Below are positions 11,839-19,064 of a stretch of DNA of 23,939 nucleotides, piece by piece. How positions within the stretch are numbered: the stretch's first letter is position 1; each line of letters starts with the position of its first letter. The notes under the pieces are model-generated. The model made no database searches, was not told the DNA's origin, and was given only the letters and a program-made list of their open reading frames with translations. The translations under genes were made by a program, and so were the position numbers. Origin of the DNA: SURF-25 sp040754255 (lineage in GTDB: Bacteria; Omnitrophota; Gorgyraeia; Gygaellales; Profunditerraquicolaceae); assembly GCA_040754255.1 (NCBI GenBank), contig JBFMDA010000022.1, forward strand, positions 1 to 23,939, read 5' to 3'.

Positions 11839-12987
11839 TTACCTCGTTAATTTTGCCAAAATTTTTTGCTTTTCATAAAAGGGCAGCCGCATCTTCTGCA
11901 CGAGACGGGAAAAAAAGTCAATGGTCGTATCGTAGGTCTTACAATCAACCGGATACGGCGTTGCATCCTTGCCTCCGTGCGCAAAGGAATAACGCGCAGG
12001 GTCGGTATAAGAAGGCTCGGCTCCGTAGATCACCTCGGATACCAGGCTTAATGCGCGCATGGTCTTGGGGCCCACCCCTTCAAGGGCTACGATTTTTTCA
12101 TAATTATCCGGCTGTATGTCGCAGACTTTGAAAAGTATCTTTTCCAGATACCGGCTGCGGGAGAAATCTTCAAATACCACCGGATGCCTGCGGAATTCCT
12201 TATTTTCAAGTTTAAGCAATGTGAGGCGAGAATCTCCTTTCTCAAGCGAAACCATGCTGGAGACGCCACTTGTATGTTTTCTTATAATCTGGATATCCTT
12301 CATGAGGTTGCGATAGCCACCTTTAACCAAGTCTGTGCTCATGCTGCGGGTTCCTTGGCTCGTTTTTGCGGTCAGGTCAAGCGTAGGCACCCGGACCTGG
12401 CTGATAATCCCTGAATGCGGCTCGCACACAAGGTCAGAGATCGACTCAGAATACCAGTGGTAACGCCGGGCAGTCTGATGTATCGTGTTCATGCCCTGCT
12501 GCACTACCGTCCATGCGCCGTGCCTTGAAAAGATAAAACTGTGGTGGTAAATCTGGAAGCCGTCCTGCACGAGCGCACTATCGACCTTGGCGGCCATCCG
12601 GGAATTATACACCAGGTTGTTGACTTTTGCCTCCGGCAGGCTTAACCGCTCTCCCCATTCTTTGATCTGGTCAGGCGTCTTGCGGGAAGTCTTGCCTTTT
12701 CCACCGCAAATAAAAATGCCCAAATTCTTTTCCTGGCCGCGCAATGCCTCCTTTAAGGCAGCCGTAAGGATCGTAGTAAGCCCCGAGGCGTTCCAATCAA
12801 ATGCAAGCACGGTGCCCAGCGACTGAAACCACACAGGGTCGGCAATCCTTTTCACAAACTCATCCGGGCCATACTCCTTCACAAGCACCCAGGCCATCTC
12901 TCTGCCTAATTTTACCATACGGTCAAATAGCCATTTCGGGCATTTCCCGTAATCGAGAGTAAACGTAGCGATGCCTTTTTGAATCAT
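11839..12987 (-). CDS. DUF763 protein with a helix-hairpin-helix motif
   Basis: A 382-residue DUF763 protein, a family of unknown function found mainly in archaea and thermophilic or deep-branching bacteria. Recognisable blocks are GIATFTLDYGKCPKWLFDRM at the start, then IFICGGKGKTSRKTP, QIYHHSFIFSRHGAWTVVQQGM and ARRYHWYSESISDLVCEPHSGI. Residues about 301-318 (ALEGVGPKTMRALSLVSE) form a helix-hairpin-helix signature like those of DNA repair proteins, so nucleic-acid binding is plausible. The histidine-rich HHSFIFSRHGAW block could be catalytic, though this is inference. The ATG at 12987 overlaps the pyruvate kinase stop in ATGA. The endonuclease III gene lies four genes upstream in the same run. 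Confidence 0.88.
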   Translation of the reverse strand: MIQKGIATFTLDYGKCPKWLFDRMVKLGREMAWVLVKEYGPDEFVKRIADPVWFQSLGTVLAFDWNASGLTTILTAALKEALRGQEKNLGIFICGGKGKTSRKTPDQIKEWGERLSLPEAKVNNLVYNSRMAAKVDSALVQDGFQIYHHSFIFSRHGAWTVVQQGMNTIHQTARRYHWYSESISDLVCEPHSGIISQVRVPTLDLTAKTSQGTRSMSTDLVKGGYRNLMKDIQIIRKHTSGVSSMVSLEKGDSRLTLLKLENKEFRRHPVVFEDFSRSRYLEKILFKVCDIQPDNYEKIVALEGVGPKTMRALSLVSEVIYGAEPSYTDPARYSFAHGGKDATPYPVDCKTYDTTIDFFSRLVQKMRLPFYEKQKILAKLTR

Positions 12988-14009
12988 CCTTTACCCCGCA
13001 AAGACATATACCTTTCAGTGACCCTGCTTATCGAATTCATCATGCGGACCGCTTGCGCCGGGTACCGGCCCACCGCCGTCTCAGCCGATAACATAAGGTA
13101 GCCGCAACCATCCAGTATGGCATTTGCCACATCACTGACCTCGGCGCGCGTAGGGCTGAGATGTTCGGTCATACTCTCAAGCATCTGTGTCGCCGTAATG
13201 ACGAACTTGCGCGCTTTCTTGCATTTCTTGATAATCTCTTTTTGGAATATGGGGACCATATAAATCGGTAACGATACCCCCAGGTCTCCCCTGGCAATCA
13301 TAATGCCGTCGGAGGCGGAAATTATCTCATCCAGGTTTTTTAGGCCTTCCCGGTTCTCAATCTTGGCGATAAGGCGGCATTTTGGCAAACGGTATTTTAG
13401 CAACGCCCGCACCCGCTCCATATCTTGGGCAGACCTTACAAAAGACTGGGCGACGTAGTCGATTTTCTCTGTAACGCAGAACTCTAACGCTGCCTTATCT
13501 CCTGCAGTCATGCCTGAAAAAGTAAGCCTTGCCCCCGGGATATTAATCCCTTTTCTTTCCTTCAATATCCCCGGCCTGGTTACGACCGTATTTAACTGCT
13601 TCGCTGAGCGGCCCTCTACTGCTAATTCGATATTTCCGTCATCGATATATACGCGCTGGCCCTTTTGTATAGCCTTAAGGTCCCCCTTGTAATCGAACGG
13701 GATCCGTGAATGGGCGCCTGCGGCATCGCTTTGGACAAGATACAGACGCTGGCCTTTTTTTAACTCCACGGGGCTTTTAAGCCTTCCTACCCTGATACGG
13801 TATCCTTCCAGGTCTCCTAAAATTTCTATGTGCCTGCGGTTGTCCTTGTTGAGCTTCCTTATTAATGCAACTGCGGCGCGCTTGGCGCTAAAACTGCCGT
13901 GCGAGAAATTAAGCCTCGCTACATCGAGCCCGGCACGCATCATAGCGCGCAGGACGCCCTGGTGCAGAGAAGCAGGGCCGAGTGTAGCGATTATCTTAGT
14001 CTTTACCAT
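12984..14009 (-). CDS. pyk: Pyruvate kinase lacking the C-terminal domain
   Basis: A 341-residue pyruvate kinase, making ATP and pyruvate from phosphoenolpyruvate and ADP. Present are MVKTKIIATLGPAS, GLDVARLNFSHG (Arg32, Asn34), a B domain from about 67 to 165 with RKGINIPG, and IAKIENREGL (Lys216, Glu218). ARGDLGVSLP (Asp242), ITATQMLESM, SPTRAEVSDVANAILDG and LMLSAETA follow. The usual family length is about 470. The roughly 120-residue C domain that carries allosteric and interface functions is absent, and the chain stops right after the barrel. This is not an evident frameshift, because DUF763 starts in ATGA at the stop. The frame runs upstream to 14135, but that stretch is VanZ coding sequence, so I chose the ATG at 14009. 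It has no clear Shine-Dalgarno and overlaps vanZ by 14 nt. Confidence 0.9.
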   Translation of the reverse strand: MVKTKIIATLGPASLHQGVLRAMMRAGLDVARLNFSHGSFSAKRAAVALIRKLNKDNRRHIEILGDLEGYRIRVGRLKSPVELKKGQRLYLVQSDAAGAHSRIPFDYKGDLKAIQKGQRVYIDDGNIELAVEGRSAKQLNTVVTRPGILKERKGINIPGARLTFSGMTAGDKAALEFCVTEKIDYVAQSFVRSAQDMERVRALLKYRLPKCRLIAKIENREGLKNLDEIISASDGIMIARGDLGVSLPIYMVPIFQKEIIKKCKKARKFVITATQMLESMTEHLSPTRAEVSDVANAILDGCGYLMLSAETAVGRYPAQAVRMMNSISRVTERYMSLRGKG

Positions 14010-14385
14010 AGACAAGAAAGGCAGCGTTCCTGAAAACGGGAAGTAGTGCGCAAAATAACGCGATGCCTGCCGCGTCAATAACCACATCAGCGCTGTTGCC
14101 CGACCTTGTTGTGATAAAACTCTGATGAAACTCATCGCTTATCGCATAGCCCAACGATATACACGCAGGCCACGCCAGAAGCCATATCGTTTTAAGCCTG
14201 AAAGAATTTCTAAATGCGCGGTATATGAGCATGGTGAGAATAAAATACTCGCTGACATGGGCGATTTTTCGTAAAATAAAATCCCACACGCCAAGATTGG
14301 TGGTAAGGGACTGGATGCCGGAGAGGTAAAAGATAAAGCCCGCCCATGCGCAGGGAAGAAGCCAGAGGTTAAGGAATTTCTTCAT
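13996..14385 (-). CDS. VanZ-like membrane protein
   Basis: A 129-residue protein with about four hydrophobic segments: WLLPCAWAGFIFYL near the N-terminus, a second around YFILTMLIYRAF, a third at TIWLLAWPACISLGYAI, and a fourth at DAAGIALFCALLPVF. VanZ-family hallmarks are RKIAHVSEYF in the first half and SDEFHQSFITTRSGNSADVVID in the second. VanZ gives low-level teicoplanin resistance in enterococci. Most members are of unknown function and no other van gene is near. The ATG at 14385 directly follows the yjbQ-2 stop. The 3' end overlaps pyk by 14 nt. Confidence 0.88.
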   Translation of the reverse strand: MKKFLNLWLLPCAWAGFIFYLSGIQSLTTNLGVWDFILRKIAHVSEYFILTMLIYRAFRNSFRLKTIWLLAWPACISLGYAISDEFHQSFITTRSGNSADVVIDAAGIALFCALLPVFRNAAFLVYGKD

Positions 14386-14805
14386 TTATTCGCCTATGAG
14401 CTGCACAATTACCCGGCGTTTTCTCTGCCGGTTGTCGAATTCCGCAAGCACTACCTGCTGCCATGTCCCCAGAAGCAACTTGCCGTCTTTGAAAGGAATA
14501 ATCAGAGAAGGCCCTTGCAGGCTTGCCCTGAGATGGCTGAACCCGTTTGCATCGCCCCATGTCTCATCGTGGCGGTAATGTTTCCCCTGAGGGATAAGCT
14601 TCTCAAATAATTCCCTGATATCCTCGATCAATCCAGGCTCATATTCAAATGTGGTAATGGCTGCGGTTGAACCCACCACACACACCGACATCATGCCTTG
14701 CGCGAGCTTTGAAGAAGATAAGATTTTGGATACCGCATCGGTAATGTTCAGGAGGTCGGGGTTGCCTTTGGTAGAAAGCCTGATTTCTTCAGTAATGATC
14801 TGCAT
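14386..14805 (-). CDS. YjbQ-family protein (UPF0047), copy 2
   Basis: A 139-residue YjbQ/UPF0047 protein, clearly a divergent relative of the copy at 9527-9943. It has the closing block DGKLLLGTWQQVVLAEFDNRQRKRRVIVQLIGE and the central GMMSVCVVGSTAAITTFEYEPG. The histidine-containing core is altered: copy 1 has NADAHLKRTIMG, while this copy has DANGFSHLRASLQGPSL. The two may be different subfamilies with different substrates. It lies 9 nt after nth and directly abuts the vanZ-like gene. The role is unknown, with weak thiamine-phosphate synthase activity the only precedent. Confidence 0.88.
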   Translation of the reverse strand: MQIITEEIRLSTKGNPDLLNITDAVSKILSSSKLAQGMMSVCVVGSTAAITTFEYEPGLIEDIRELFEKLIPQGKHYRHDETWGDANGFSHLRASLQGPSLIIPFKDGKLLLGTWQQVVLAEFDNRQRKRRVIVQLIGE

Positions 14806-14814
14806 ATGTATATT

Positions 14815-15462
14815 TTAGCGCGTTCGCGTTACTGCCCGCTGCGCACACCACGGCTGCACCGTACACGTACTGCAAAACGGCGATACCGGGGCACAGACAT
14901 GCTGGCCGAACGCAACCATGACGGTATTGAGCATAATCCAGTATTTCTTAGGAATACGCCGCATCAGGGCTTCTTCGGTCTGTTCCGGGGTTTTTGTCCT
15001 GACCCAGCCGAGCCGGTTAGAGATCCTGTGCACATGCGTATCCACACAGATTGCCGGAATCCCAAACCCAAGGCCTAATACCAAATTCGCAGTTTTTCTG
15101 CCTACCCCTTTAAGGCTCAGCAATTGCTCCTGTGTCCGGGGGACTTTCCCCGCAAAATCACTGAGCAGCCTGTGGCTAAGCGCAATAATAGTTTTTGCCT
15201 TGGTGCGGTAAAAACCAACAGGATAGATTATTCGCACAAGCCTTACCGCAGATAATTGTATCATCTTTTTGGGGGTGTCTGCAAGCGCAAATAACCGCTT
15301 GCCTGCCTGGTGCGTAACTGCGTCTTTAGTCCGCAGGCTTAAAATACAGGATATCAATACAAGGTAAGGGTCTTTTGTGCGGGAGGTAATGGTAACAGAA
15401 GGCAGGGCGAATTGCCTCACCTGTCTTTTCATGCGCGATATGATTTTTATCGTGTGTCCCAA
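14815..15462 (-). CDS. nth: Endonuclease III (HhH-GPD DNA glycosylase/lyase)
   Basis: A 215-residue base-excision repair enzyme that removes oxidised pyrimidines and nicks the abasic site. The HhH-GPD core is LLSLKGVGRKTANLVLGLGF (catalytic Lys123) followed by AICVDTHVHRISNRLG (catalytic Asp141). The four-cysteine 4Fe-4S loop is complete: Cys190, Cys197, Cys200 and Cys206, with the usual C-x6-C-x2-C-x5-C spacing. The start is uncertain. A TTG at 15462 gives an N-terminal helix of normal family length, while the first ATG, at 15432, would cut into that helix. Neither has a clear Shine-Dalgarno. It is the first gene after the terminator at 15478-15529 and begins the ten-gene run. Confidence 0.95.
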   Translation of the reverse strand: MGHTIKIISRMKRQVRQFALPSVTITSRTKDPYLVLISCILSLRTKDAVTHQAGKRLFALADTPKKMIQLSAVRLVRIIYPVGFYRTKAKTIIALSHRLLSDFAGKVPRTQEQLLSLKGVGRKTANLVLGLGFGIPAICVDTHVHRISNRLGWVRTKTPEQTEEALMRRIPKKYWIMLNTVMVAFGQHVCAPVSPFCSTCTVQPWCAQRAVTRTR

Positions 15463-15477
15463 AGGAAAAATTATTTT

Positions 15478-15529
15478 AAAAAGGAATAAGGCTAGGTATG
15501 AAAAAATAATAAGAATCCTAGCCTTATTC
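15478..15529 (-). terminator. Intrinsic terminator after the sigma/anti-sigma operon
   Basis: A perfect 13-bp inverted repeat, GAATAAGGCTAGG at 15484-15496 and CCTAGCCTTATTC at 15517-15529, encloses a 20-nt loop. Read on the minus strand, the 3' arm is followed by CTTTTT (15483-15478). It begins 9 nt after the DUF4349 stop and separates that operon from nth. Confidence 0.85.
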
Positions 15530-15537
15530 TAAAACAG

Positions 15538-16887
15538 TTATCCGCGTTTAATGAAACGGATAACCAGAAGTACGAACAGATACGCAATAACCAGCACCGT
15601 CGAAAGGAGCAAGATTACCCCGATGATAGCCGGTATGTTCTTGATGATGTTCCCAAGGAGCTTTAAGAAATTGATCCTAGCAGTAAGCATATTCTCTTGA
15701 ATGGAACGTTTTTGTTCTTTAAGCACCTTCTCTGACACCCGCGGCTCGTGGAAGCTCACGGTAATAGTGGTAAAGGAAACTGCGTTGTTAAGATACTCGA
15801 CCTTATTCTTTAAATCCTCTATACGCTTACGTATAGGGGTCAATTCAGATTCAAGCCGCATAGCTTCAGGAATAGACACCTGCCTTCTCTGCAGCGCCTC
15901 AAGCATTTTGTTATACACGATCATCGCGGTCCCAAGCTGGGTATTGAGATTGGCGTATTCCTGGCTGACATCCTGGCTGTTGGCATAAGAACTTTCTACC
16001 TTGCCCAAGGAGTTAATTCTATCAAGCGCAACGAGGAATTGATCCTTCGGGATGCGCATGGTAATCGTACCTCCCTGCCTGCCTTCTTTGTCTTTGTAAA
16101 AATTAGAAGAAGCAAGGTATCCGCCCAGCTCCTGGCAAATCAAAGATGCGCGCTTAAATGCCTCATTGCCGTCTTCAACCTCAAGATTTACGTTTGCGGT
16201 GCGAATAATTTTTTTCCCTTCGCCGGTAGCAGGAAGGACCGGCTCAACTACGATTATCGAACCTTGCCCAGGCGCTGGTTCTGTCTGCGAGGCATATTCC
16301 CTGCTCGAAGTAACACTCAACGTACCTTCTTCTCCCCAACTTCTATCATCACCCATGCTGCTTTTTATGCCACCGACCATCTTGGCACTGCGCGTGATGC
16401 TGCCGCCCGCACCGTTCACATCATAAGGCCCGAATGCGGCGGCATCGGCATGTTGCTGCTTGCTTTTTCCTGAGAGAGATATGAGAGGTTGGCTGTATGA
16501 TTCTGAAATTTCCTCCACCGCGCCTTTCAATCTTCCTCGCAATCCTCTTTTTACGTACAACTGCATTGAGCCTAAAAATGCAATCACCAAAATCATGGCT
16601 AATACGCTTGAAGGAATCAAAATAGCTACTGTCCTCTTTTTCATGGTAACCTCGCCCTTTTCTAATTCCGCACGCACAATCTTGTTTTTTACCCCGTTGT
16701 CAAAATCAGGGCTAAGGCCAGGAAGCGACCATGTCTTAAGCGCCTCTGAAAGCTTCTTAAGCCTAAAAAGTTCTTGAGTGCATACCGCGCAACTGTCCAA
16801 ATGAGCCTTCACCGTTTTAGCCCGTCGCTCGGAGAGCTGGTTATCAAGATACGCACTCAATTCTTTTATTACATGTCGCCTAAACAT
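15538..16887 (-). CDS. Zinc-finger anti-sigma factor fused to DUF4349 membrane protein
   Basis: A 449-residue protein. Residues 1-50 form an anti-sigma zinc finger (ZAS/zf-HC2) with His29, Cys33 and Cys36 in the H-x3-C-x2-C pattern, expected to bind and restrain the sigma factor encoded just upstream. A transmembrane segment follows at about 86-111, then a low-complexity linker. A DUF4349 domain (from about 225) begins KIIRTANVNLEVEDGNEAFKRA and includes a coiled-coil stretch from EYANLNTQLG to NKVEYLNN. A second transmembrane segment lies at about 419-444 with a short basic tail. The DUF4349 part would sit outside the membrane and could sense envelope stress. The ATG at 16887 has AAGGAGG 6 nt upstream and overlaps the sigma gene by 8 nt. 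A strong terminator follows. Confidence 0.92.
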   Translation of the reverse strand: MFRRHVIKELSAYLDNQLSERRAKTVKAHLDSCAVCTQELFRLKKLSEALKTWSLPGLSPDFDNGVKNKIVRAELEKGEVTMKKRTVAILIPSSVLAMILVIAFLGSMQLYVKRGLRGRLKGAVEEISESYSQPLISLSGKSKQQHADAAAFGPYDVNGAGGSITRSAKMVGGIKSSMGDDRSWGEEGTLSVTSSREYASQTEPAPGQGSIIVVEPVLPATGEGKKIIRTANVNLEVEDGNEAFKRASLICQELGGYLASSNFYKDKEGRQGGTITMRIPKDQFLVALDRINSLGKVESSYANSQDVSQEYANLNTQLGTAMIVYNKMLEALQRRQVSIPEAMRLESELTPIRKRIEDLKNKVEYLNNAVSFTTITVSFHEPRVSEKVLKEQKRSIQENMLTARINFLKLLGNIIKNIPAIIGVILLLSTVLVIAYLFVLLVIRFIKRG

Positions 16888-17464
16888 TATATCCTCCTTC
16901 AGGTCCCATATAAGGAAGAAGTTTATTTTTCAACTGAACCCTAGCCCTGTAGAGTAAGGTCTTGACTGTGCCTACGGGTTTGTGTAATATTTGTCCTATT
17001 TCCCGGTAATCCAGGTTTTCGTATTCTCTCAAAATCAAGGCTTCTTTTTGGAGAAAAGGCAGGCCTTGGATGCAGCGTTTCACTATCTCGGACATCTCGT
17101 TGCCCGAAGCTACCTGTTGCGGAGAAGGGTCCGGGCTTTCAAAATCCATCAATTCATCGGGTGCATCGTGTTTCCTCGGCCAGAATACCAGCCATTTCGT
17201 TTTGCGCATCCTGCTGATGCAAAGGTTGTGCGCAATGCTGAATATCCACGTCCGGAACTTGCCGATCGGCCTATACTCGTTACGGAACTGATGAATTTTA
17301 AGAAAAACTTCCTGCGCGATATCTTGTGCTTCTGTTGCATTACGGCTTAAGCGCAGCGCAAAGCGGTAGAGTGGGTTCCTATAGCGGATGAGAAGCTCAT
17401 CCATGGCGTTCATTTCCCCTTCTTGATATTTACACATCAGCTCTTCGTCGCTCATATTCTGCAC
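16880..17464 (-). CDS. ECF-type RNA polymerase sigma factor
   Basis: A 194-residue ECF sigma factor with only regions 2 and 4. Region 2 (about 10-85) shows LIRYRNPLYRFALRLSRNATEAQDIAQEVFLKIH and FRTWIFSIAHNLCISRMRK. Region 4 (about 130-185) shows LPFLQKEALILREYENLDYREIGQIL followed by the helix-turn-helix PVGTVKTLLYRARVQLKNKL. The GTG at 17464 is preceded by GAGGAAGG at 9 nt; an ATG three codons later (17455) is also possible. It overlaps the anti-sigma/DUF4349 gene by 8 nt, the normal sigma-anti-sigma arrangement. An ECF-type promoter at 17522-17495 matches the SigW-like pattern, so the operon probably activates itself. Confidence 0.94.
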   Translation of the reverse strand: MQNMSDEELMCKYQEGEMNAMDELLIRYRNPLYRFALRLSRNATEAQDIAQEVFLKIHQFRNEYRPIGKFRTWIFSIAHNLCISRMRKTKWLVFWPRKHDAPDELMDFESPDPSPQQVASGNEMSEIVKRCIQGLPFLQKEALILREYENLDYREIGQILHKPVGTVKTLLYRARVQLKNKLLPYMGPEGGYNV

Positions 17465-17494
17465 TTTTTAAGCCCTTCCTCTTCTCCACTCTAT

Positions 17495-17522
17495 TAAACG
17501 CGCACGCATAAGAAAAGTTTCA
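17495..17522 (-). promoter_or_regulatory. ECF-type promoter for the sigma/anti-sigma operon
   Basis: On the minus strand TGAAAC at 17522-17517 and CGTTTA at 17500-17495 are separated by exactly 16 nt. This matches the known SigW-type ECF pattern (TGAAAC, 16 nt, CGTA) except in the last base. The start point would be near 17488, leaving about 24 nt of leader that contains the GAGGAAGG ribosome site. The TGA of the -35 is also the nitroreductase stop codon. Confidence 0.65.
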
Positions 17523-18026
17523 ACTTTTTTCTGTAATTATTGAGTCCTTAAGCATCCTCCGTTTCCCTGCCTTAAGGGGTTCCTCCGGGTAGCCCAGGCT
17601 TATTATCGCGGCAAGCTCAAGCCCTCCGGGAAGGCCAAGGCAATGGGATGCCTCTTCTTTCCTATTGAGGATCTCTCCCAGCCAGCAGGCGCCTAACCCC
17701 AGCGAATGCGCCTCTAAAAGCATATTCTGGATACAGGCGCCGACTGCCATAAGGTCTTTTTCTCTATGGTAAGAATCTTTGAGACTAAGGCATACCGCAA
17801 TCGCAATGGGGGCTTCTTCTATGATGCGTCCGTATTTGGTAAAAGAGGCGAGTTTATTTTTGACTGCGGTATCTTCGACTACAAGGAACCGCCACGGCTG
17901 ATTATTGAGGCCCGAAGGTGCCCAGCGGCCCGCCTCTAAGACAGACCGTATAACGGCATCGGGGGGAATTTGCTTTTTATATTTTCGTACGGAACGCCGC
18001 GATTGGACCAATCCCAATACATTCAT
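17520..18026 (-). CDS. Nitroreductase-family FMN protein
   Basis: A 168-residue nitroreductase-fold flavoprotein. The FMN-binding N-terminal motif is SRRSVRKYKKQIPPDAVIRSVLEAGRWAPSGLNNQPWRFLVV. The middle has DLMAVGACIQNMLLEAHSLGLGACWLGEI, the helix-turn that packs on the flavin, and the end has AIISLGYPEE. Members reduce nitro compounds, quinones or flavins with NAD(P)H, and some have iodotyrosine or other special roles, so the substrate is not predictable. It is shorter than classical NfsA/NfsB (about 217-240) but normal for this compact subgroup. Its stop overlaps the -35 of the ECF promoter. Its own promoter candidate at 18069-18041 would leave a very short leader and no Shine-Dalgarno. 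Confidence 0.92.
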   Translation of the reverse strand: MNVLGLVQSRRSVRKYKKQIPPDAVIRSVLEAGRWAPSGLNNQPWRFLVVEDTAVKNKLASFTKYGRIIEEAPIAIAVCLSLKDSYHREKDLMAVGACIQNMLLEAHSLGLGACWLGEILNRKEEASHCLGLPGGLELAAIISLGYPEEPLKAGKRRMLKDSIITEKS

Positions 18027-18040
18027 ACTGCGCGGTGAGT

Positions 18041-18069
18041 AGTATAGAGAATAAGAATGACGGGGTGAA
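18041..18069 (-). promoter_or_regulatory. Candidate sigma-70 promoter for the nitroreductase gene
   Basis: On the minus strand TTCACC at 18069-18064 (four of six) and TATACT at 18046-18041 (five of six) are 17 nt apart. The ATG at 18026 is only 14 nt after the -10, so the leader would be about 7 nt. Confidence 0.4.
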
Positions 18070-18082
18070 TATAGAGCCTTAG

Positions 18083-18463
18083 CTATTGCCTAAGCAACAG
18101 GTCAATGCGCATAATGAGTTCGTCGCTGGTCACGGGCTTTGCGATAAAAGGATGACCTGCAATCTCTCCGGCGCCCTCCTCCACTTCGCTCTTTAACGCA
18201 AGTGCGGTCAAGAATACGACACGTATGTCCTTGGTAGCCTTGTCCTGTGCCAGGGCTGCTGCGATATCGCCTCCGTCCATTTCAGGCATAAATACATCCA
18301 GTAGCACTAAATCCGGATGGAATGATTTTGCCAGGGCAAGGCCTTCCTGAGACTTGGTAGTGTAGTTTACTTCGAACCGGCCTGTCTTTTCCAGCACCGA
18401 CTTGGTGAATTGACAGATGTCTTCTTCGTCATCGATAACCAGGATCTTTTTCTTGTCAGCCAC
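18083..18463 (-). CDS. Stand-alone response regulator receiver domain
   Basis: A 126-residue protein consisting only of a receiver (REC) domain. The acidic pocket is VIDDEED (Asp11, Asp12), the phospho-acceptor is Asp56 in LLDVFMPEMDG, the switch threonine is Thr86 in VFLTAL, and the conserved lysine is Lys109 in IAKP. There is no output domain, so it must act by protein-protein contact like CheY or Spo0F. No histidine kinase is in the window. The start is GTG at 18463, preceded by AAGGGGG about 7 nt upstream. It lies 22 nt after the lipoprotein gene, so it could be the tail of the YdbH/YdbL run. Confidence 0.93.
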   Translation of the reverse strand: MADKKKILVIDDEEDICQFTKSVLEKTGRFEVNYTTKSQEGLALAKSFHPDLVLLDVFMPEMDGGDIAAALAQDKATKDIRVVFLTALALKSEVEEGAGEIAGHPFIAKPVTSDELIMRIDLLLRQ

Positions 18464-18485
18464 AGGGCCACCCCCTTATGTGTTG

Positions 18486-19064
18486 TTACTTAATCTTCCA
18501 CTCGTAGTCATTGCCTGCGCTATTGAATACTTCAACCGGCGTGCCGGAAGGCGCGTCTTCCTGCAGGCGCTTGGCATACATCTTCTGTACCTCTGCTACA
18601 GAAATGCCGTTTTTCCCGGCAATGGCCGTATAAATAACCATCCTGTCCTTGTTCTCGGCGGCAATAAGCGGCTCAACAGGAGGGTCGGTGAACCCGGGTT
18701 TGCGCATTTCGACCAATCCCTTGCTGTTTTCGCCGATTATACCCTGTTTCTGCCAGGCCTCTAGCGCAGATTTCCTGTCTTTACGCCGCAGCGCGGCTTT
18801 TTCCACATCAGCATCCAGCGCTTCCTGCGCATAGGCGGAGCCGACCAGGTAACGCATCAGGCTTTGTGTATTGGCTTTGGAAGAAGGCTGTGTTCCCCCT
18901 GACACAATGCTTTCGATAGCATCAATATCCTTGGCAACGTGTTGGTAAATATCCAGCCTCATAGAGATATCTACTTTGATCGGCTCTTTTGCGCCTTCTA
19001 CTCTTACCCGCGCGCATCCGAAAAGTAGGAACATCCCCATTGCCGCTATCAGCATCTTCTTCAT
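18486..19064 (-). CDS. Lipoprotein fusing YnbE-like and YdbL-like (DUF1318) parts
   Basis: A 192-residue lipoprotein. The signal ends in the lipobox LLFGC, so Cys17 is the lipidated residue. The first stretch after it, CARVRVEGAKEPIKVDISMR, resembles the small E. coli outer-membrane lipoprotein YnbE (its C..R-E..PKEPI pattern, recalled from memory). The rest (about 75-192) matches DUF1318/YdbL, including ALEAWQKQGIIGENSKGLVE, AENKDRMVIYTAIAGKNGIS and VAEVQKMYAKRL. In E. coli YnbE, YdbL and YdbH are three separate proteins of an AsmA-like envelope bridge. Here a YdbH-like gene lies immediately upstream and the two coding regions overlap by one base (TAATG). The fusion assignment rests on pattern comparison by eye. 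Confidence 0.8.
   Translation of the reverse strand: MKKMLIAAMGMFLLFGCARVRVEGAKEPIKVDISMRLDIYQHVAKDIDAIESIVSGGTQPSSKANTQSLMRYLVGSAYAQEALDADVEKAALRRKDRKSALEAWQKQGIIGENSKGLVEMRKPGFTDPPVEPLIAAENKDRMVIYTAIAGKNGISVAEVQKMYAKRLQEDAPSGTPVEVFNSAGNDYEWKIK

Noticed and set aside
12984..14009. Frameshift in pyruvate kinase hiding a C-terminal domain
   Set aside because: The bases after the stop encode DUF763 from its own ATG in ATGA, and no C-domain residues are recognisable in the other frames there.
14010..14135. 42-residue N-terminal extension of pyruvate kinase
   Set aside because: It falls in vanZ coding sequence, and the family begins at the internal ATG with MVKTKIIATLGPAS.
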